Position numbers and translations under genes: made by a program
The notes under the pieces: generated by a model
What the model saw: only the letters and a program-made list of their open reading frames with translations
Databases searched by the model: none
What the model was told of the DNA's origin: nothing
Shown here: positions 1-9,860 of the stretch, in pieces
Layout: every line of letters begins with the position of its first letter
Numbering within the stretch: the first letter of the stretch is position 1
Assembly: GCF_047948215.1 (NCBI RefSeq)
Contig: NC_134455.1
Coordinates: 152,812,575-152,876,574 of the forward strand
Length of the DNA: 64,000 nucleotides
DNA from: Lycorma delicatula
Lineage: Eukaryota > Arthropoda > Insecta > Hemiptera > Fulgoridae
Reading direction: 5' to 3'

Positions 1-1046
1 AATGAGGACTGGAACGACAAATTTTTTTAGGAATCTAACTTCTGTTCTCAGGTGACTCTTCAATTTCTAAAGGAAAATCAGTTTTTGTTATAGGGATGTA
101 TATTTAATTAATCGAAGCAAAATATTTGCTTAGTGATCCTGAGTAAAAATGCCCAAAACTCTCGTCAAAAGAAAATAAAACATGAAACAAATAAACCTAC
201 TTTGAGGTACGGTCCTCCGTGGACCTTCTATCAATATGCATTTTTTTTTTAACTTTCACCTCTTTTTGGGTAACTTAATTTTCTCCTGTTTTGGGTTCGT
301 AGGTGTATATCAGACCCTGCTAAGTCCATGAAGTTTATGCAGGGATCAGCAGAACAGATGTATTTTTGGTGTGATCTGGTGGAAGTGACTACAGGTGTAA
401 TTATGTGAAACACCAGAAGAGAGGTATTTCTTTCTGAAAGACCCGCTGCAAACTAACTGTTCAAGTATCTAACGAAAAGCTTTCCTAATAGCTCTTTTTA
501 TGCAAATACAAAAAGCAACTTATTGACGACAAATCCATGTTCAATTTGATCTGCGTCGGTCTAAATTTTGAGAAGTATTCGATTTTTTATGCTTTTTATA
601 AGTCATCACGTCTCGTTTTTGGAGTTTTTGATCATATAAAATTTAGAATAAGGCATAGATAGAAGCAACAACGCCTTAGTCTCCTTTCATTACTCTTCAA
701 AATCTGCATCATTCTTGAATGAAACCAAGTTTAGTATCTACCTGTTTAAAGTCTGTTTTAATTTTTTAAAAAATAAAAAATAATAATAAACAAAAAGAAC
801 ACTTGTGAAATGCTACTTGTATTGATTAATAAATCATGTAATCCTACACACACTTACCGATGCTTAATTTATTTAATTTTTTTGTTATTAACTTTATTTT
901 CTATTGTTTAATAGGTTAGAGGATATTTTAATTAATTTGTATACAATGCGATTTCTTTATTGTTACACTTAATTTTAATAATACTCGTAAAACAAATTCC
1001 TTAAACAATGTATTCTATCCCAGTATTTCTCACCCGTAGAAAATAT
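1..1046. other. AT-rich non-coding DNA
   Basis: No open frame of useful length, splice-bounded exon or RNA gene was seen here. Poly(A/T) runs are frequent, as in the rest of the window. Confidence 0.6.
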
Positions 1047-1176
1047 ACGTTGTGCAACTGTCTATAATGGCCATTAATGCACTTTTGAGAAGTTATCGAC
1101 ACTCGCCAAGGCACGTGTAGTAAATTACTTCGCACTCGTGCTTAATGGCTATCATTATAGACTTGTTGCATAACGT
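1047..1176. repeat. Foldback (inverted-repeat) element, about 130 bp
   Basis: The two ends are imperfect reverse complements of about 36-39 bases: the left end starts ACGTTGTGCAAC and the right end finishes GTTGCATAACGT. Both arms contain the shared core TCTATAATG followed by GCCATTAA. The central 50-odd bases are less AT-rich than the flanks. This looks like a short foldback or MITE-type repeat; no coding capacity. Confidence 0.55.
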
Positions 1177-2140
1177 ACTATTAAAAAATGATATGTCACT
1201 TTGTTCAATAATCCACAAAATATAATTTTAATAGAACTTATGAGATGAAAACATAATAATGATTTAAAAGATTAACATATCACCACAGTATAAAATTAAC
1301 GTGTTTATTTATAACCTAGTAAAGAAAGATCCTGTTTTAAATGAACCTTTTGGCATTTTGCGTATTTTTTGGGGTATTGTAATTCCAGGAGAGGATTGTA
1401 ATGTAATTACAGTGGTGGGAAAGTCTCTGTTATAAAGCAATCGCTTCTAAAATCATGATCTCATCTTTCAGCTAATCATGATACAGCATAGCAGTAGTGT
1501 AAAAATGCCGGTTCTGGGATTAGCGGCATCAATGATGTCATCACCCCCCAAAAAAATATGTACACGTGCTTGCTGACTTTGCATTAACCTTGCTTACTAG
1601 TTTGAAAGTCGACTGATAATGCATTTGCGCCAATTAGTGATAACGTATTGTTATTTTATTTTCCATGTTATCTCAATGATAAGCGATACATATAAATATC
1701 GCCAAAAAATTATTTTAACGGATTCATACCACGTTTTGCTATACTGTGTAACGTTATTTTTCACTATTAGATTTGCATCATCATCTTTGTTATATTCATT
1801 TAAAGAGGTGAGTAAAACTTATTTTAAATTAATTAAATATTAAATTATTTTTCCAGCCGATATTTAAATAAAAAATTATTCACTTAAAATAATTCTGTTC
1901 TAGTTCACGTATTTAAAATAAATTGTTATTTTATATTCTAGTTCATAAAATTAAAATAATTAGCTTCCAGCACCTAATTTTTTTTTCAGTGCTAAGATTG
2001 AAAAACTGTTTTTTTGTATTGGACTATATTTATATTTCCGTCACCTTTATAAAAGAGTAAGTTTTTTTCTTAGAAGTTATATATTATTACATATTTTTTT
2101 GTTATTTTTGTTAGAGTACAATGAAAATATTTATTCGCAG
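1177..2140. other. AT-rich non-coding DNA left of element 1
   Basis: No supported gene. Around 1890-1970 the motif TTCTAGTTCA(C/T) occurs twice about 50 bp apart, a weak local duplication. A TATAAAAGAG string near 2049 is a possible promoter for the first ORF of element 1. No terminal inverted repeat for element 1 could be recognised here. Confidence 0.4.
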
Positions 2141-2616
2141 ATGTCTGAAGAAATGTTTCCAATCAGTAATGAGCAATTAGAAGAAGTTATCTATCAAGCT
2201 TGCAAGAAGAGGATGAAGTGGGGGGGACTCCTAATTGGCGACAGTATTTATTAGTGCCGCGAAGGTTAGAGTTTGAGGAAGAAAATAACCAGCAACGCCA
2301 TCCTTTATTGAATGATGGTAATGATAACCTCGTAGCAGAGGCTGCTGCTATTGCAGAGAATAATGAAAGAAAAGCTGCTACCAGTAATTTGGAAGATGAA
2401 GAAAGTACAATAATAACAACATCATTCACCTTAGAAAACCGCATCAAATATAAAAAGGCAAATATTATTTATTCTTATTTGATCAAAAATATATTTCTTA
2501 GTTTTACAAAGAAACTACTAATTCTCTTTTTCAATTTCAGTTTTGTAATGAGCAGGAGACCTATTTTGGAATTAGACGTTCTCTTAATGCGAAAAAAGAA
2601 GAAGGATATAGAATGA
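2141..2616 (+). pseudogene. Acidic hypothetical protein, frameshifted (first ORF of element 1)
   Basis: An ATG at 2141 opens a frame beginning MSEEMFPISNEQLEEV that ends near 2250. A second frame, open from about 2200 to 2616, takes over with an acidic, Gln/Asn-rich segment (EFEEENNQQRHPLL, then AEAAAIAENNE). The amino-acid composition is coding-like up to about 2450. After that the frame becomes AT-rich and hydrophobic and is probably no longer genuine. No family was recognised. It sits directly upstream of the RING-finger frame, so it may be the N-terminal part of that same decayed gene. Confidence 0.4.
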
Positions 2617-2785
2617 GAATGAATATAAAAAATTTGTCGACGAAAGAGGCAATCAATTGTAGAGTAATGAAGTTTACTACAAAAAAATCATTAATAAAAA
2701 ATGTGGAGGATTTACACATGAAATTAATAATGATACTATTTTACATAAATTTTTAAATAAAGGTTTTAAAGATACAAAATCGTGA

Positions 2786-3013
2786 AGGAAACCTGCTAAA
2801 GACAGTTTTTCATTTGGATTAAATAAAACAAAAATTTTAAATGAGCGAGAAGCTATTACATGTCAGTTTTGTAAAGTAAGCATAATTAAATTTGTAACAG
2901 TTCCATGCGGACATCCATTATGTTTTAGGTGTAAGTCATTATATTTTAAAAATTTGTCTATAGAATGTAGTTTATGTAACACTTTAATTGTAGCATTAAA
3001 TAAATGTTTTTAA
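2786..3013 (+). pseudogene. RING-finger domain frame (broken)
   Basis: The frame is open from a TGA at 2783-2785 to a TAA at 3011-3013, with no in-frame ATG. It contains a C3HC4-type RING pattern: CQFC at 2861, then CGHPLCFRC, then CSLC near the C-terminus. The spacing fits RING zinc ligands (C-x2-C, C-x-H-x3-C-x2-C, C-x2-C). RING domains of this kind are E3 ubiquitin ligase modules, and in inhibitor-of-apoptosis (IAP) proteins they follow BIR domains. Upstream in the same frame the sequence still looks coding but holds stops near 2662 and at 2783, so this is probably the C-terminal end of a longer damaged gene. Its placement upstream of the BIR-like ORF is opposite to a normal IAP order. Confidence 0.6.
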
Positions 3014-3095
3014 TTCTAATATAAATTGTACAGTTTTATTATATTTCCCTTTTTGCATTCAAATGAATCAGCAGTCATAGAAGAAGGAGAATAAA

Positions 3096-3495
3096 ATGTT
3101 TATCTATTCACGAAAAAGGTATGCTAACAATTTTTATTGAGAGGAATTCTTTTTCTCTTAATTTTTTGTTTCTAATATTTTTTGTTTCTGTTTAAGATTG
3201 ATGTCGCAGCTGCAAAAAGAGATTCTTAAGAGCTACTCTGAGAGGCTGAACGCATTTAAAAAAGAACTAGAAGAAATTGAATGTGATGTAAGACTATATG
3301 CTGTCAAAAGTGGAATCAGAAAAATAAATCTAGCAAATGTTTGTCCCGTTTGCGGCCCTCAGCAAAAGGTTAAACACACTTTCATTAAAAAATATTAAAG
3401 AATGCGGATTAAATAGCTTCGAAAACGATAGATTCGTTCCATGTAAAGAATGTAATTGGATTATAACCTCAGAAACTAATTTATTTCATTACACA
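3096..3495 (+). pseudogene. Cys-pair ORF, possibly N-terminal part of an IAP-like gene, with a possible intron
   Basis: A short open segment begins at ATG 3096 and stops at a good GT donor at 3119. The frame resumes in phase after an AG at 3196 and runs to 3398, including a coiled-coil-like stretch (NAFKKELEEIE) and a CPVC zinc-ligand pair. A shift near 3370 moves the coding signal to another frame, which carries a second pair (PCKEC near 3450) and ends near 3495. A further shift leads into the BIR-like ORF. The two Cys pairs may form one zinc site. Whether this is one gene with the BIR segment, or a neighbour of it, cannot be settled here. Confidence 0.4.
3119..3196 (+). other. Candidate spliceosomal intron, 78 bp
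   Basis: It has a GTATGC donor after AAAAAG, a T-rich 3' half and a TTTAAG acceptor. Removing it keeps one reading frame open from the ATG at 3096 into the ORF that runs to 3398. The size is typical of small insect introns. An intron inside a virus-like element is unusual, but splicing is plausible in a nuclear-replicating element. Confidence 0.4.
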
Positions 3496-3509
3496 TAAAA
3501 CTTATAATG

Positions 3510-3823
3510 AAAATTGTAGAGTTGCCGAAGAATTATACAATTGCTGTTTATTTTTTAAAGATAGCATAGTCTGTATTGACCTAATGATAAGTACTTTTAG
3601 TAATTGGGCAAGGCTTTTTCCAAAGGTTGAATTGTTGTTAGAAGCAGGATTTTATTTCACCGGTGTGATGGATTCTGTAGCAGGGATCGAATGTGGTGTC
3701 GAAATTTTTGAGTGGTTGGATAACGACAACCCATTTAAGGAACATAAAAATGTTTCACCCGATTACAAAATGGTGAAAAATAAAACGAAAGGTGCGTTGT
3801 ATTTTAGTATTCATTTCTATTAG
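3510..3823 (+). pseudogene. BIR-domain (IAP-like) ORF with two zinc ligands lost
   Basis: The frame is open from about 3495 to a TAG at 3821; the longest ATG-initiated part starts at 3584 (79 aa). It matches the baculovirus IAP repeat layout: a TFSNWA start, EAGFYFTG, then ECG, an EW pair, and DNDNPFKEH. Spacing fits C-x2-C-x16-H-x6-C, but the first Cys is Gly and the last is Tyr, so only Cys and His remain and zinc binding is doubtful. BIR proteins bind caspases or signalling partners and block apoptosis. The neighbouring RING frame and zinc-pair ORF suggest that the element once carried IAP-like anti-apoptotic genes. A GT donor lies at about 3797, but no convincing downstream exon was found. 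Confidence 0.65.
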
Positions 3824-3909
3824 TTTATCAGTAGTATATAAGTAGTTGCCTAATTATATTCTATTTGTTTGTTCTAGGTTGATCGCTGACGGAGTTCTGT
3901 GGAGAAATA

Positions 3910-4236
3910 ATGGGTTAGTCTTCATCCGAAGAGTATTCGACAACAATGGAAGAGAGTTCTTCCGACGATGAGACAGCTTGCGAATCCGAGTCTGATATCC
4001 TTAGCGATTCATGAATAATAGGATTTGTACCGGGAGTTCGAATAAAATCCATAAATCATTTAATAAATATTTTGAAGAAAACATTCCCTTTATCAACATT
4101 AGAAGTAATAAAGAAAGGAAAATATTTCGGTAATAAAACAGAAGTAGTAAAAATGAAAATACCAATAGTTATAGAATATAAATTTTTGCGTAACAAATTA
4201 TCTGAATGGGAATTTTATCTCGTTTATTATTTGTAA
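3910..4236 (+). pseudogene. Hypothetical protein with two in-frame stops
   Basis: One frame from ATG 3910 to TAA 4234-4236 (109 codons) is broken only by a TAG at codon 3 and a TGA about one third of the way in. The N-terminal part is Ser/Glu/Asp-rich (EESSSDDETACESESD). The C-terminal part is basic and hydrophobic (VIKKGKYFGNKTEVVKMKIP). No family was recognised. It lies between the BIR-like ORF and the integrase, in the same orientation, and probably belongs to element 1. Two isolated stops in an otherwise coding-like frame suggest recent decay. Confidence 0.45.
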
Positions 4237-4371
4237 AATATTATATTTTATCAAAAGCAATGAATAAATAGATTTATAAATTGAAAAGAATTTTATTATT
4301 TTATCCTTATTTTCTACCTTTAATAGATAAGTTAAAAATATTCATTTAAAATTCAGTTTATAATAAAAACG

Positions 4372-5238
4372 ATGGGTGTTAAACAAGGGATAGCAAGAGA
4401 GCTTCACAAGCAAGCTCGTAGAAACTATTCGACAAGATCGTTCGAATTGAAAGGGTTAGATGACTTGTATCAGGGAGACTTAGTAGAGATGATAAAATAC
4501 TCAAGGTTTAATAGAGGATATAAATATATTCTTACAATTATAAATTGTTTTTCAAAATTTGCTTTTGCTTTTCCATTGAAGAGCAAAAACGCAGATGATG
4601 TTGTAAAGGTCCTTGAACCCATATTTAATAAACATAAAATGAGACATTTTCAAACCGATGATGGAAAAGAATGGTTTAATTCAAAATTGAGATCGTTATT
4701 ACTAAAATTCAATATAAATCATTATTCGACTTATTCCGATAAAAAAGCATCAATAGTGGAGTGGTTCAATATAACTCTCAAGACTAATATGTGGCGTAAA
4801 TTTACTGAACAGGGTGATTACCGATGGATAAGTATATTGGATGAAATAATTGAAAAATATAACAATAGGGTGCATAGAACCACTGGTTTTAAACCTAAAG
4901 ATGTTTCGTATAAAAACGAACGCGAAGTGTTGTTAAATATATCAAAGGTTGCAAAAAAACGTCATCAGCATACAACCACGAATAAATTTAATGTTGGTGA
5001 TCAGGTAAAGATAAGTAAGCATATAAAGATATTTGCGAAAGGATATCTTCCGAATTGGACTAATGAAGTTTTTACAATTTTCAAGATAAAACAAACACAA
5101 CCTATAACGTACGTTCTTAAAGATGGGAAAGGGGAAGTTTTAAAAGGAAGTTTTTATACGGAAGAACTTAGTAAAACCAAGTACGGCAACATTTCTTTGG
5201 TTGAAAAAGTATTAAAAAACGTGGCGATAAATTATTAG
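4372..5238 (+). CDS. Polinton/adintovirus-type DDE integrase (rve family)
   Basis: The uninterrupted 288-codon ORF starts MGVKQGIARELHKQARRNYS. The retroviral-type integrase core follows, with the acidic triad visible: D in YQGDLVEM (about residue 36), D in FQTDDGKEWF (about 96) and E in KASIVEWFN (about 131). The C-terminal third has the small beta-barrel signature FNVGDQVKIS followed by NWTNEVFTIFKI. This enzyme cuts target DNA and joins the element's ends to the chromosome. The N-terminal region lacks a clear HHCC zinc finger, so the start may be truncated or the finger may lie in an upstream exon. It is the only element-1 gene that is fully open, while its neighbours are frameshifted. ATG 4372 is the first in-frame start. 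Confidence 0.88.
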   Translation: MGVKQGIARELHKQARRNYSTRSFELKGLDDLYQGDLVEMIKYSRFNRGYKYILTIINCFSKFAFAFPLKSKNADDVVKVLEPIFNKHKMRHFQTDDGKEWFNSKLRSLLLKFNINHYSTYSDKKASIVEWFNITLKTNMWRKFTEQGDYRWISILDEIIEKYNNRVHRTTGFKPKDVSYKNEREVLLNISKVAKKRHQHTTTNKFNVGDQVKISKHIKIFAKGYLPNWTNEVFTIFKIKQTQPITYVLKDGKGEVLKGSFYTEELSKTKYGNISLVEKVLKNVAINY

Positions 5239-5329
5239 TCCGCTGGTTGGGATTTGATAAGAAAGAGGACTCGTGGATAGATAAGAAGGACTCATAAATT
5301 AGATTTATGTAATTTGTTCAGTAGCAGAG

Positions 5330-6095
5330 ATGGATGCCAAAGAACAAGATCGGAAGCTGACGGTAATTAATTTTGACCGTTTAATAGATGAGGTATCGGA
5401 TTTACATTCGAAAAAATACATAGTCCTCTTCTTCCAGACAACATCAGATGGTTGTAAAATTTGATGGTCCTTCAAATTCTGGTATGATGAATGCGGTTTT
5501 CAATCTTTTGTTTGACCCTAGCGGGTTGAGGTTCAGTAACATATATGTTTTTTCTAAATCATTGTACCAGCCTAAATATTTATTTTTAAAAAGTTTGCTG
5601 ACTGATGTTGAAGGGATAGGTTACTATCCTTATAGCGATAACGATGTTATTGTGGCACCGGAAGAAACGGAGCCGAATTCCATAATGATATTCGATTAGG
5701 TAATATGCGAAAAACAGAATAACATAACAAAATGTTTTACTATGGGACGACACAATAACATCGATGTGTTTTATATGAGTCAAACGTATAGTAAAATTCC
5801 TAAACAACTGGTCCGAGACAATGCGAATTTTCTCATGGTCTTTCGACAGGATGAAAGAAATCTAAGACATATATATCATGATCATGTTACACCGGATATA
5901 TCATTTGAAAAGTTTAAAGAAATATGTAACAAGGCTTGGAACCGGATAAAAAATGGATTTGTAGAAATCGATAAGAAGAGAGATAAAGGACGGTACAGAT
6001 TTAATTTTGACATCTTTATCGGAAAGCCTAAAAAAAGCATAAAAAAGCGCAAAAGAGAGCATGAAAAAAGCCTGAAAAAGCCTAAAAAAGTTTAA
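5330..6095 (+). pseudogene. FtsK/HerA-type genome-packaging ATPase, inactivated
   Basis: An ATG at 5330 opens a first frame that is lost near 5430. The frame from 5448 carries a P-loop, GPSNSG, at 5466, but the Lys-Thr that should follow is Met-Met (ATG ATG at 5481). The Walker B strand IMIFD is followed by a TAG at 5697-5699 where a second acidic residue belongs. The same frame then reopens and shows the family's later motifs, FYMSQTYSKIPKQLVRDNAN and FRQDERNLRHIYHDHVTPD, before a Lys-rich tail. In Polintons, adintoviruses and related large DNA viruses this ATPase pumps DNA into the capsid. The position next to the integrase and upstream of capsid genes fits. One frameshift, one P-loop substitution and one nonsense codon mean it cannot work. 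Confidence 0.8.
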
Positions 6096-6194
6096 TAAAG
6101 CCTGCAGGCTAGCGTGCGCGCTTATGAATTAGCCTAAAAAGCTTCAACATATTTAAAGAGAGATAGCTAGTGCATGTAGTCAGATGAAACGTAA

Positions 6195-7489
6195 ATGTCT
6201 ACTATGGAGGATTGTGAACGTGTCACCGCGGAGATTCCTGAGATCCGCAGGAGTATTAAAAGAAAACATGGTGAATTGGTGAGAGGAAGATTCGAGTCCG
6301 ATCTAAGACTTCAACAAGATTTTAAACCGCTTACTGAACCTTTGATTAAGATAGCTGAACAGTTCGGTTCCGAAGAGGGAGAAAGGGGAAAACGAATAAA
6401 AAAAGAAATAAATTCGAAAGAACGTCCACTACTGAAAATCTCAGCTGAAGAGTTACGCGGAAAAGAGAAGCGGGATTATCGAGAATTTAAAAAGAGGTTC
6501 GATATGGGTTCTATATTCGATCAACTAACTGAAGAAGATAGGGTAAAACATAATAAACGTTCTTTAGCAAACGATAGATCGCAGAGTGCGGTTTTTTCTG
6601 ATGAACCAGAATGTGAAATTAAGCGGCCGACTGCCAAGTTACACCAGAAGATGGATACGTCTAGTTCGCTTCCTTTTAAGCTAGCCTAACCGTCTGATCC
6701 AGTAGGATGAAATGACCGGTATAGGATGTCGACAAAAGGCTAAAAGGTTTCTTTCTTATTCGGCTCGCCGCCGAGCTGAAAAAGCTGAAGAAACCGAACA
6801 GTCACCTGGGGTCGAAGACGAAGAGACTTATGAATCTCAATAGAGCAATTGTTGAATACGCTCGAAGGAAAAATGCAAATGAGCATGACTCTCAAGACAA
6901 GTATGCGAGATGGGTTGGCACAGGAATTTATGCTTGACGCCATCAGAGATACAGAAAACAACATGGATAACTTTACGGTGTTCATTTTGTAGGGAACGAA
7001 CTGAAGATTGCTGATACATTAATCGATTTCGATAAGGAAAGTAACATCCAAATAAGAGAAGTGAAGTATCCTTCGAGCCGAGGTTTGTTCGAATTACTTT
7101 TCTGGAAAAAACCGACGTTATTCACGGAAGAAGATTTGGAAGAATATTACAAAATTTTTATCGCAACAAATGCGCACAGAAGAAATAATTCTGCTCTGGA
7201 ACGGGTAAAGACTAATTCAGGATTAAAGTATGTGGAAATAATAAGACAGCTTTTTCCATCGTTCACCTCAAAAAAACGAGGTGAAGGTTTAGTACCATCT
7301 GCAATGACTTTGAACGAAACCCATAACGTTTATTACGTTTATTTTGATGATCCTAACGAAATCTGTGAGAGGTTAAAACTGTTGATTACATCAAAAAGGG
7401 TAGGTAATACTGCTCATGATAATGAAATCATATCAATAGTTGAGGAATTAAAAGAACGAGGACTAATAAAAGGAGAAGGCGCACTGTAA
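6195..7489 (+). pseudogene. DUF8207-like Polinton-associated protein, frameshifted
   Basis: The N-terminal ORF (6195-6689, 164 aa) is basic and probably helical (EIRRSIKRKHGELVRG, then LRLQQDFKPLTEPLIK). After damage between 6690 and about 6990 the coding signal continues in another frame to 7489, with KYPSSRGLFELLFWKKP, IATNAHRRNN, FDDPNEICERLKLLITSKR and HDNEIISIVEELKERGLI. These motifs resemble an uncharacterised arthropod family that I associate with DUF8207 and Polinton-like elements. Function is unknown, probably virion-related given the gene order. A homologous broken copy lies at 49674-50610 on the minus strand with the same motif order, so the two halves are one gene. The segment 6690-6990 carries a shorter, shifted open stretch. 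Confidence 0.6.
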
Positions 7490-7539
7490 GCGAATCATTT
7501 GAGAACATGCCAGTTAACAGGTTAGGTTAGACAAAATTT

Positions 7540-8030
7540 AGTTCGAGAATCCCATTTGGGATTACTGATGAGGGTGATATCGACGTCCGCGAAAAAAATG
7601 TGCAATCTAGCATCAGCAGAATATTATGATGACGCTGTTAACATGGGTGATTGCTTATATTTAATTGAGCAGTATGCCCAGATCATGATTTTTAGCGTGT
7701 GAAGAACAAACGCATTTTAAAGTGGTAGATTTCAAAGAAGCTCGCGCTAAAAACGCTGCTTATCCAGACGATGAAAATGATTTGGTAACCATGAGATATG
7801 TACGGTTCCTCATTCAACAGAAATTCGATGAGGTCATCGCTAAAGTTGAAAATATGATAGGAAAAGAAATAGAAAATCCTTTAAGAAGTAAAAATACGAA
7901 TGATCCCGTTATTCGTCAGCGATTAGATGAAACTATTTCTCGATTGAAAAGTGAGGTTCAGAAAAATGCGGCAACTCAAACTAAAAAAGAATCTGATATA
8001 AATACGGATGTACCGACAGAAGATTTTTAG
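7540..8030 (+). pseudogene. Fibre-like repeat protein, partial
   Basis: Two copies of a short motif of the type (A/N)-x-x-P/Y-x-DD-A/L-V-x-x-x-Y/F are seen: CNLASAEYYDDAVNMG near 7600 and NAAYPDDENDLVTMRYV in the ORF 7722-8030. The downstream ORF (102 codons, non-ATG start) then shows amphipathic heptad-like helices (FDEVIAKVENMIG). Repeats of this kind occur in trimeric fibre or spike proteins; the homologue at 48666-49662 carries two clearer copies. Stops separate the two parts. A role in host attachment is inference only. Confidence 0.4.
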
Positions 8031-8041
8031 TCAAGTATAAA

Positions 8042-8311
8042 ATGAAGAGTGCGAACAATTGTAACGTTAGTAGTAAAACAGGAAACGGATTGATAAGTTC
8101 GGGCGAAAGTCTTCCAGGTAAAACATTTGGTGTTGTAAGTGACGTTGTAAGAACAGTACTCAATCGAGCTGTAGATCTACTTCCTTTCGAGGCTCACATA
8201 CCTGGTTACCAATATTGCGGTCCCGGAACAAAACTAACAGAACGATTGAAAAGAGGCGATCATGGTATAAATCCGCTCTATAAAGCTTCCACCGGGGATG
8301 TAAGAGATTGA
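8042..8311 (+). pseudogene. PLA2-domain capsid protein, truncated
   Basis: The 89-codon ORF holds the parvovirus-VP1/adintovirus-like phospholipase A2 signature. LPFEAHIPGYQYCGPGTKL contains the calcium-loop core YCGPG, followed by RLKRGDHGINPL. The frame then drifts (STGDVRD) and stops at 8309-8311, so no usable catalytic His-Asp is present. Such PLA2 domains act during entry to breach endosomal membranes. The N-terminal segment (GESLPGKTFGVVSDVVRTVL) is family-like. The homologue in element 2 (48513 downwards) keeps the His-Asp codons but has its own nonsense codon just before them. Confidence 0.68.
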
Positions 8312-8450
8312 TGATCTGAGGATTAAATTGAAACCTGCGAAGGGTGACTGTGATGAACCGAACGCGACGGATGATAAAAAACGAAAGCAATGAAATCGCA
8401 GTAAAGATAATGCAAAATGTTCAATTAAAATCTTAATCGATCCTACAACG

Positions 8451-8995
8451 ATGCACTCGCGTTTGTTTTGTTCTGAAATAGTAGATTTTACAAAGCCACA
8501 TTCTATCCGTACTCTTTTGGGATTTGATGAAATTGTCCTACCGGCAAACTTTTGGAATGCATCTCAGAAACCTGTTAGTATTTCATCGGTAAATGCTATA
8601 CGCATAAGCTGTAACATTGCCCGTGGTTCATTTGTGGGCGGAGGAGAAGGTCATATTATCACGAATTCTATCCCAGAGTTGGACGGGGATATAAGATAAT
8701 TGAAGTACCGAACAGGGTCATTTATCTTTTGGTCAACACCAAATCCATACGGAATATAACTGTGCACGTTTATAATCAAAATTCAGAACTAATAAATTTC
8801 GGTGGTGAAGAAGTGACGGTGAGACTACATTTAAGCGAAGAAACGATGGTACTGATTTTAATTGATAAAGCAGAATATAAATCCCCTCCCATAGTCTCTA
8901 ACCTAACAGAAAGTCAACCTGCGAAACTTAAACGGTTAATACGAGAAAACGTACGTTTTCTGGAATCTTCAGGTTTTAAAGTTTTACAACGATGA
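8451..8995 (+). pseudogene. Minor capsid (penton-like) protein, N-truncated and frameshifted
   Basis: Two ORFs in different frames, 8451-8699 and 8729-8995, form one single-jelly-roll-like protein. The first has PHSIRTLLGFDEIVLP, SVNAIRISCNI and a GGGEGHIITNSI loop. The second has SIRNITVHVYNQNSELINFG, then GEEVTVRLHL and a basic C-terminal tail. These match the motif order of Polinton/adintovirus minor capsid proteins. The shift lies near 8690-8730. Sequence upstream of 8451 that should hold the N-terminal third is not recognisable, although the element-2 copy keeps traces of it. It overlaps the start of the major capsid ORF by four bases (ATGA), a compact arrangement typical of viral genes. 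Confidence 0.62.
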
Positions 8996-9740
8996 GCGGA
9001 CAGATAATAAATGTTGATACTGCAAACGTGGTATTTGATGAAACCATTACAGGTAAAGAATTTCATACTCACTATCCTTATGCGGCAACTACATTTAATA
9101 ACAGCGATGAAATAAGAATACCTGTCCAGCAACAAGATGTGTACACGCTTCCGTATGAACGTTATTTACTCATCAACGGAAGGTATGGTGATGCTAATGG
9201 GGCTTCAGATTCTACACTAAAACTATGCAATAGTTTTGGCGCGTTTCTTTTCGATGAAATCCGTTACGAAATTGCTGGACAGGAGGTAGATAGGGTGAGA
9301 AACGTGGGGATAACTTCAACGATGAAAATCCTCTATCACTAAGGAACTTCGAAAAAGATTCTATTTTCATGAACGATTGGTCATCGGACGGAGTCGGTGA
9401 TATAAATCCGGTCAACGGTGCATATATCGATGGCGAATCGGCAAATTTTAATATATTACTTCCGCTGAAGATGCTCTTAGGCTTTTTTGAAGATTATAAC
9501 AAAATACTGCTAAACGTTAAACAGGAACTCATCCTGCTTCGGGCTTCCACTAACAATAACGCTGTTGTCGTTCCAGCTGGAAAAAGATTTATTTTCGGAT
9601 TAACGAAAATTAGATGGAAAATGCCATATGTTAACGTATCGGATGAAAAACGGTTGTCGCTTCTCAGACTGGTAGATAGAGATGAACAGATTTCGATGAT
9701 GTTCCGAAAGTGGAACTAATACGAATATCCAACTCTACCT
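8992..9740 (+). pseudogene. Major capsid protein (double jelly roll), frameshifted and C-truncated
   Basis: ORF 8992-9342 begins MSGQIINVDTANVVFDETIT and carries DEIRIPVQQQDVYTLP, FLFDEIRYEIAGQEVDRVRN and GITSTMK. ORF 9369-9719, in another frame, continues with LLPLKMLLGFFEDYNKI, NVKQELILLRAS and WKMPYV. A further short frame after 9719 shows YEYPTLPISKNRSQ. This motif series is that of Polinton/adintovirus major capsid proteins, which build icosahedral shells. The usual C-terminal part (LNSQYYPY-like motif, still visible in element 2) is missing, so the gene is truncated near 9780 as well as shifted near 9345. It is the strongest evidence that the element derives from a virion-forming ancestor. 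Confidence 0.75.
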
Positions 9741-9860
9741 ATCAGTAAAAATAGGTCTCAATTGGAATTCGGGTTTTATCGAATACTTGAAGTTATCATC
9801 CATTTTTGAAAATTTAGCACCATTGTGTACTATATACGTAAAGAGTAAAGAAAAGAAAAA

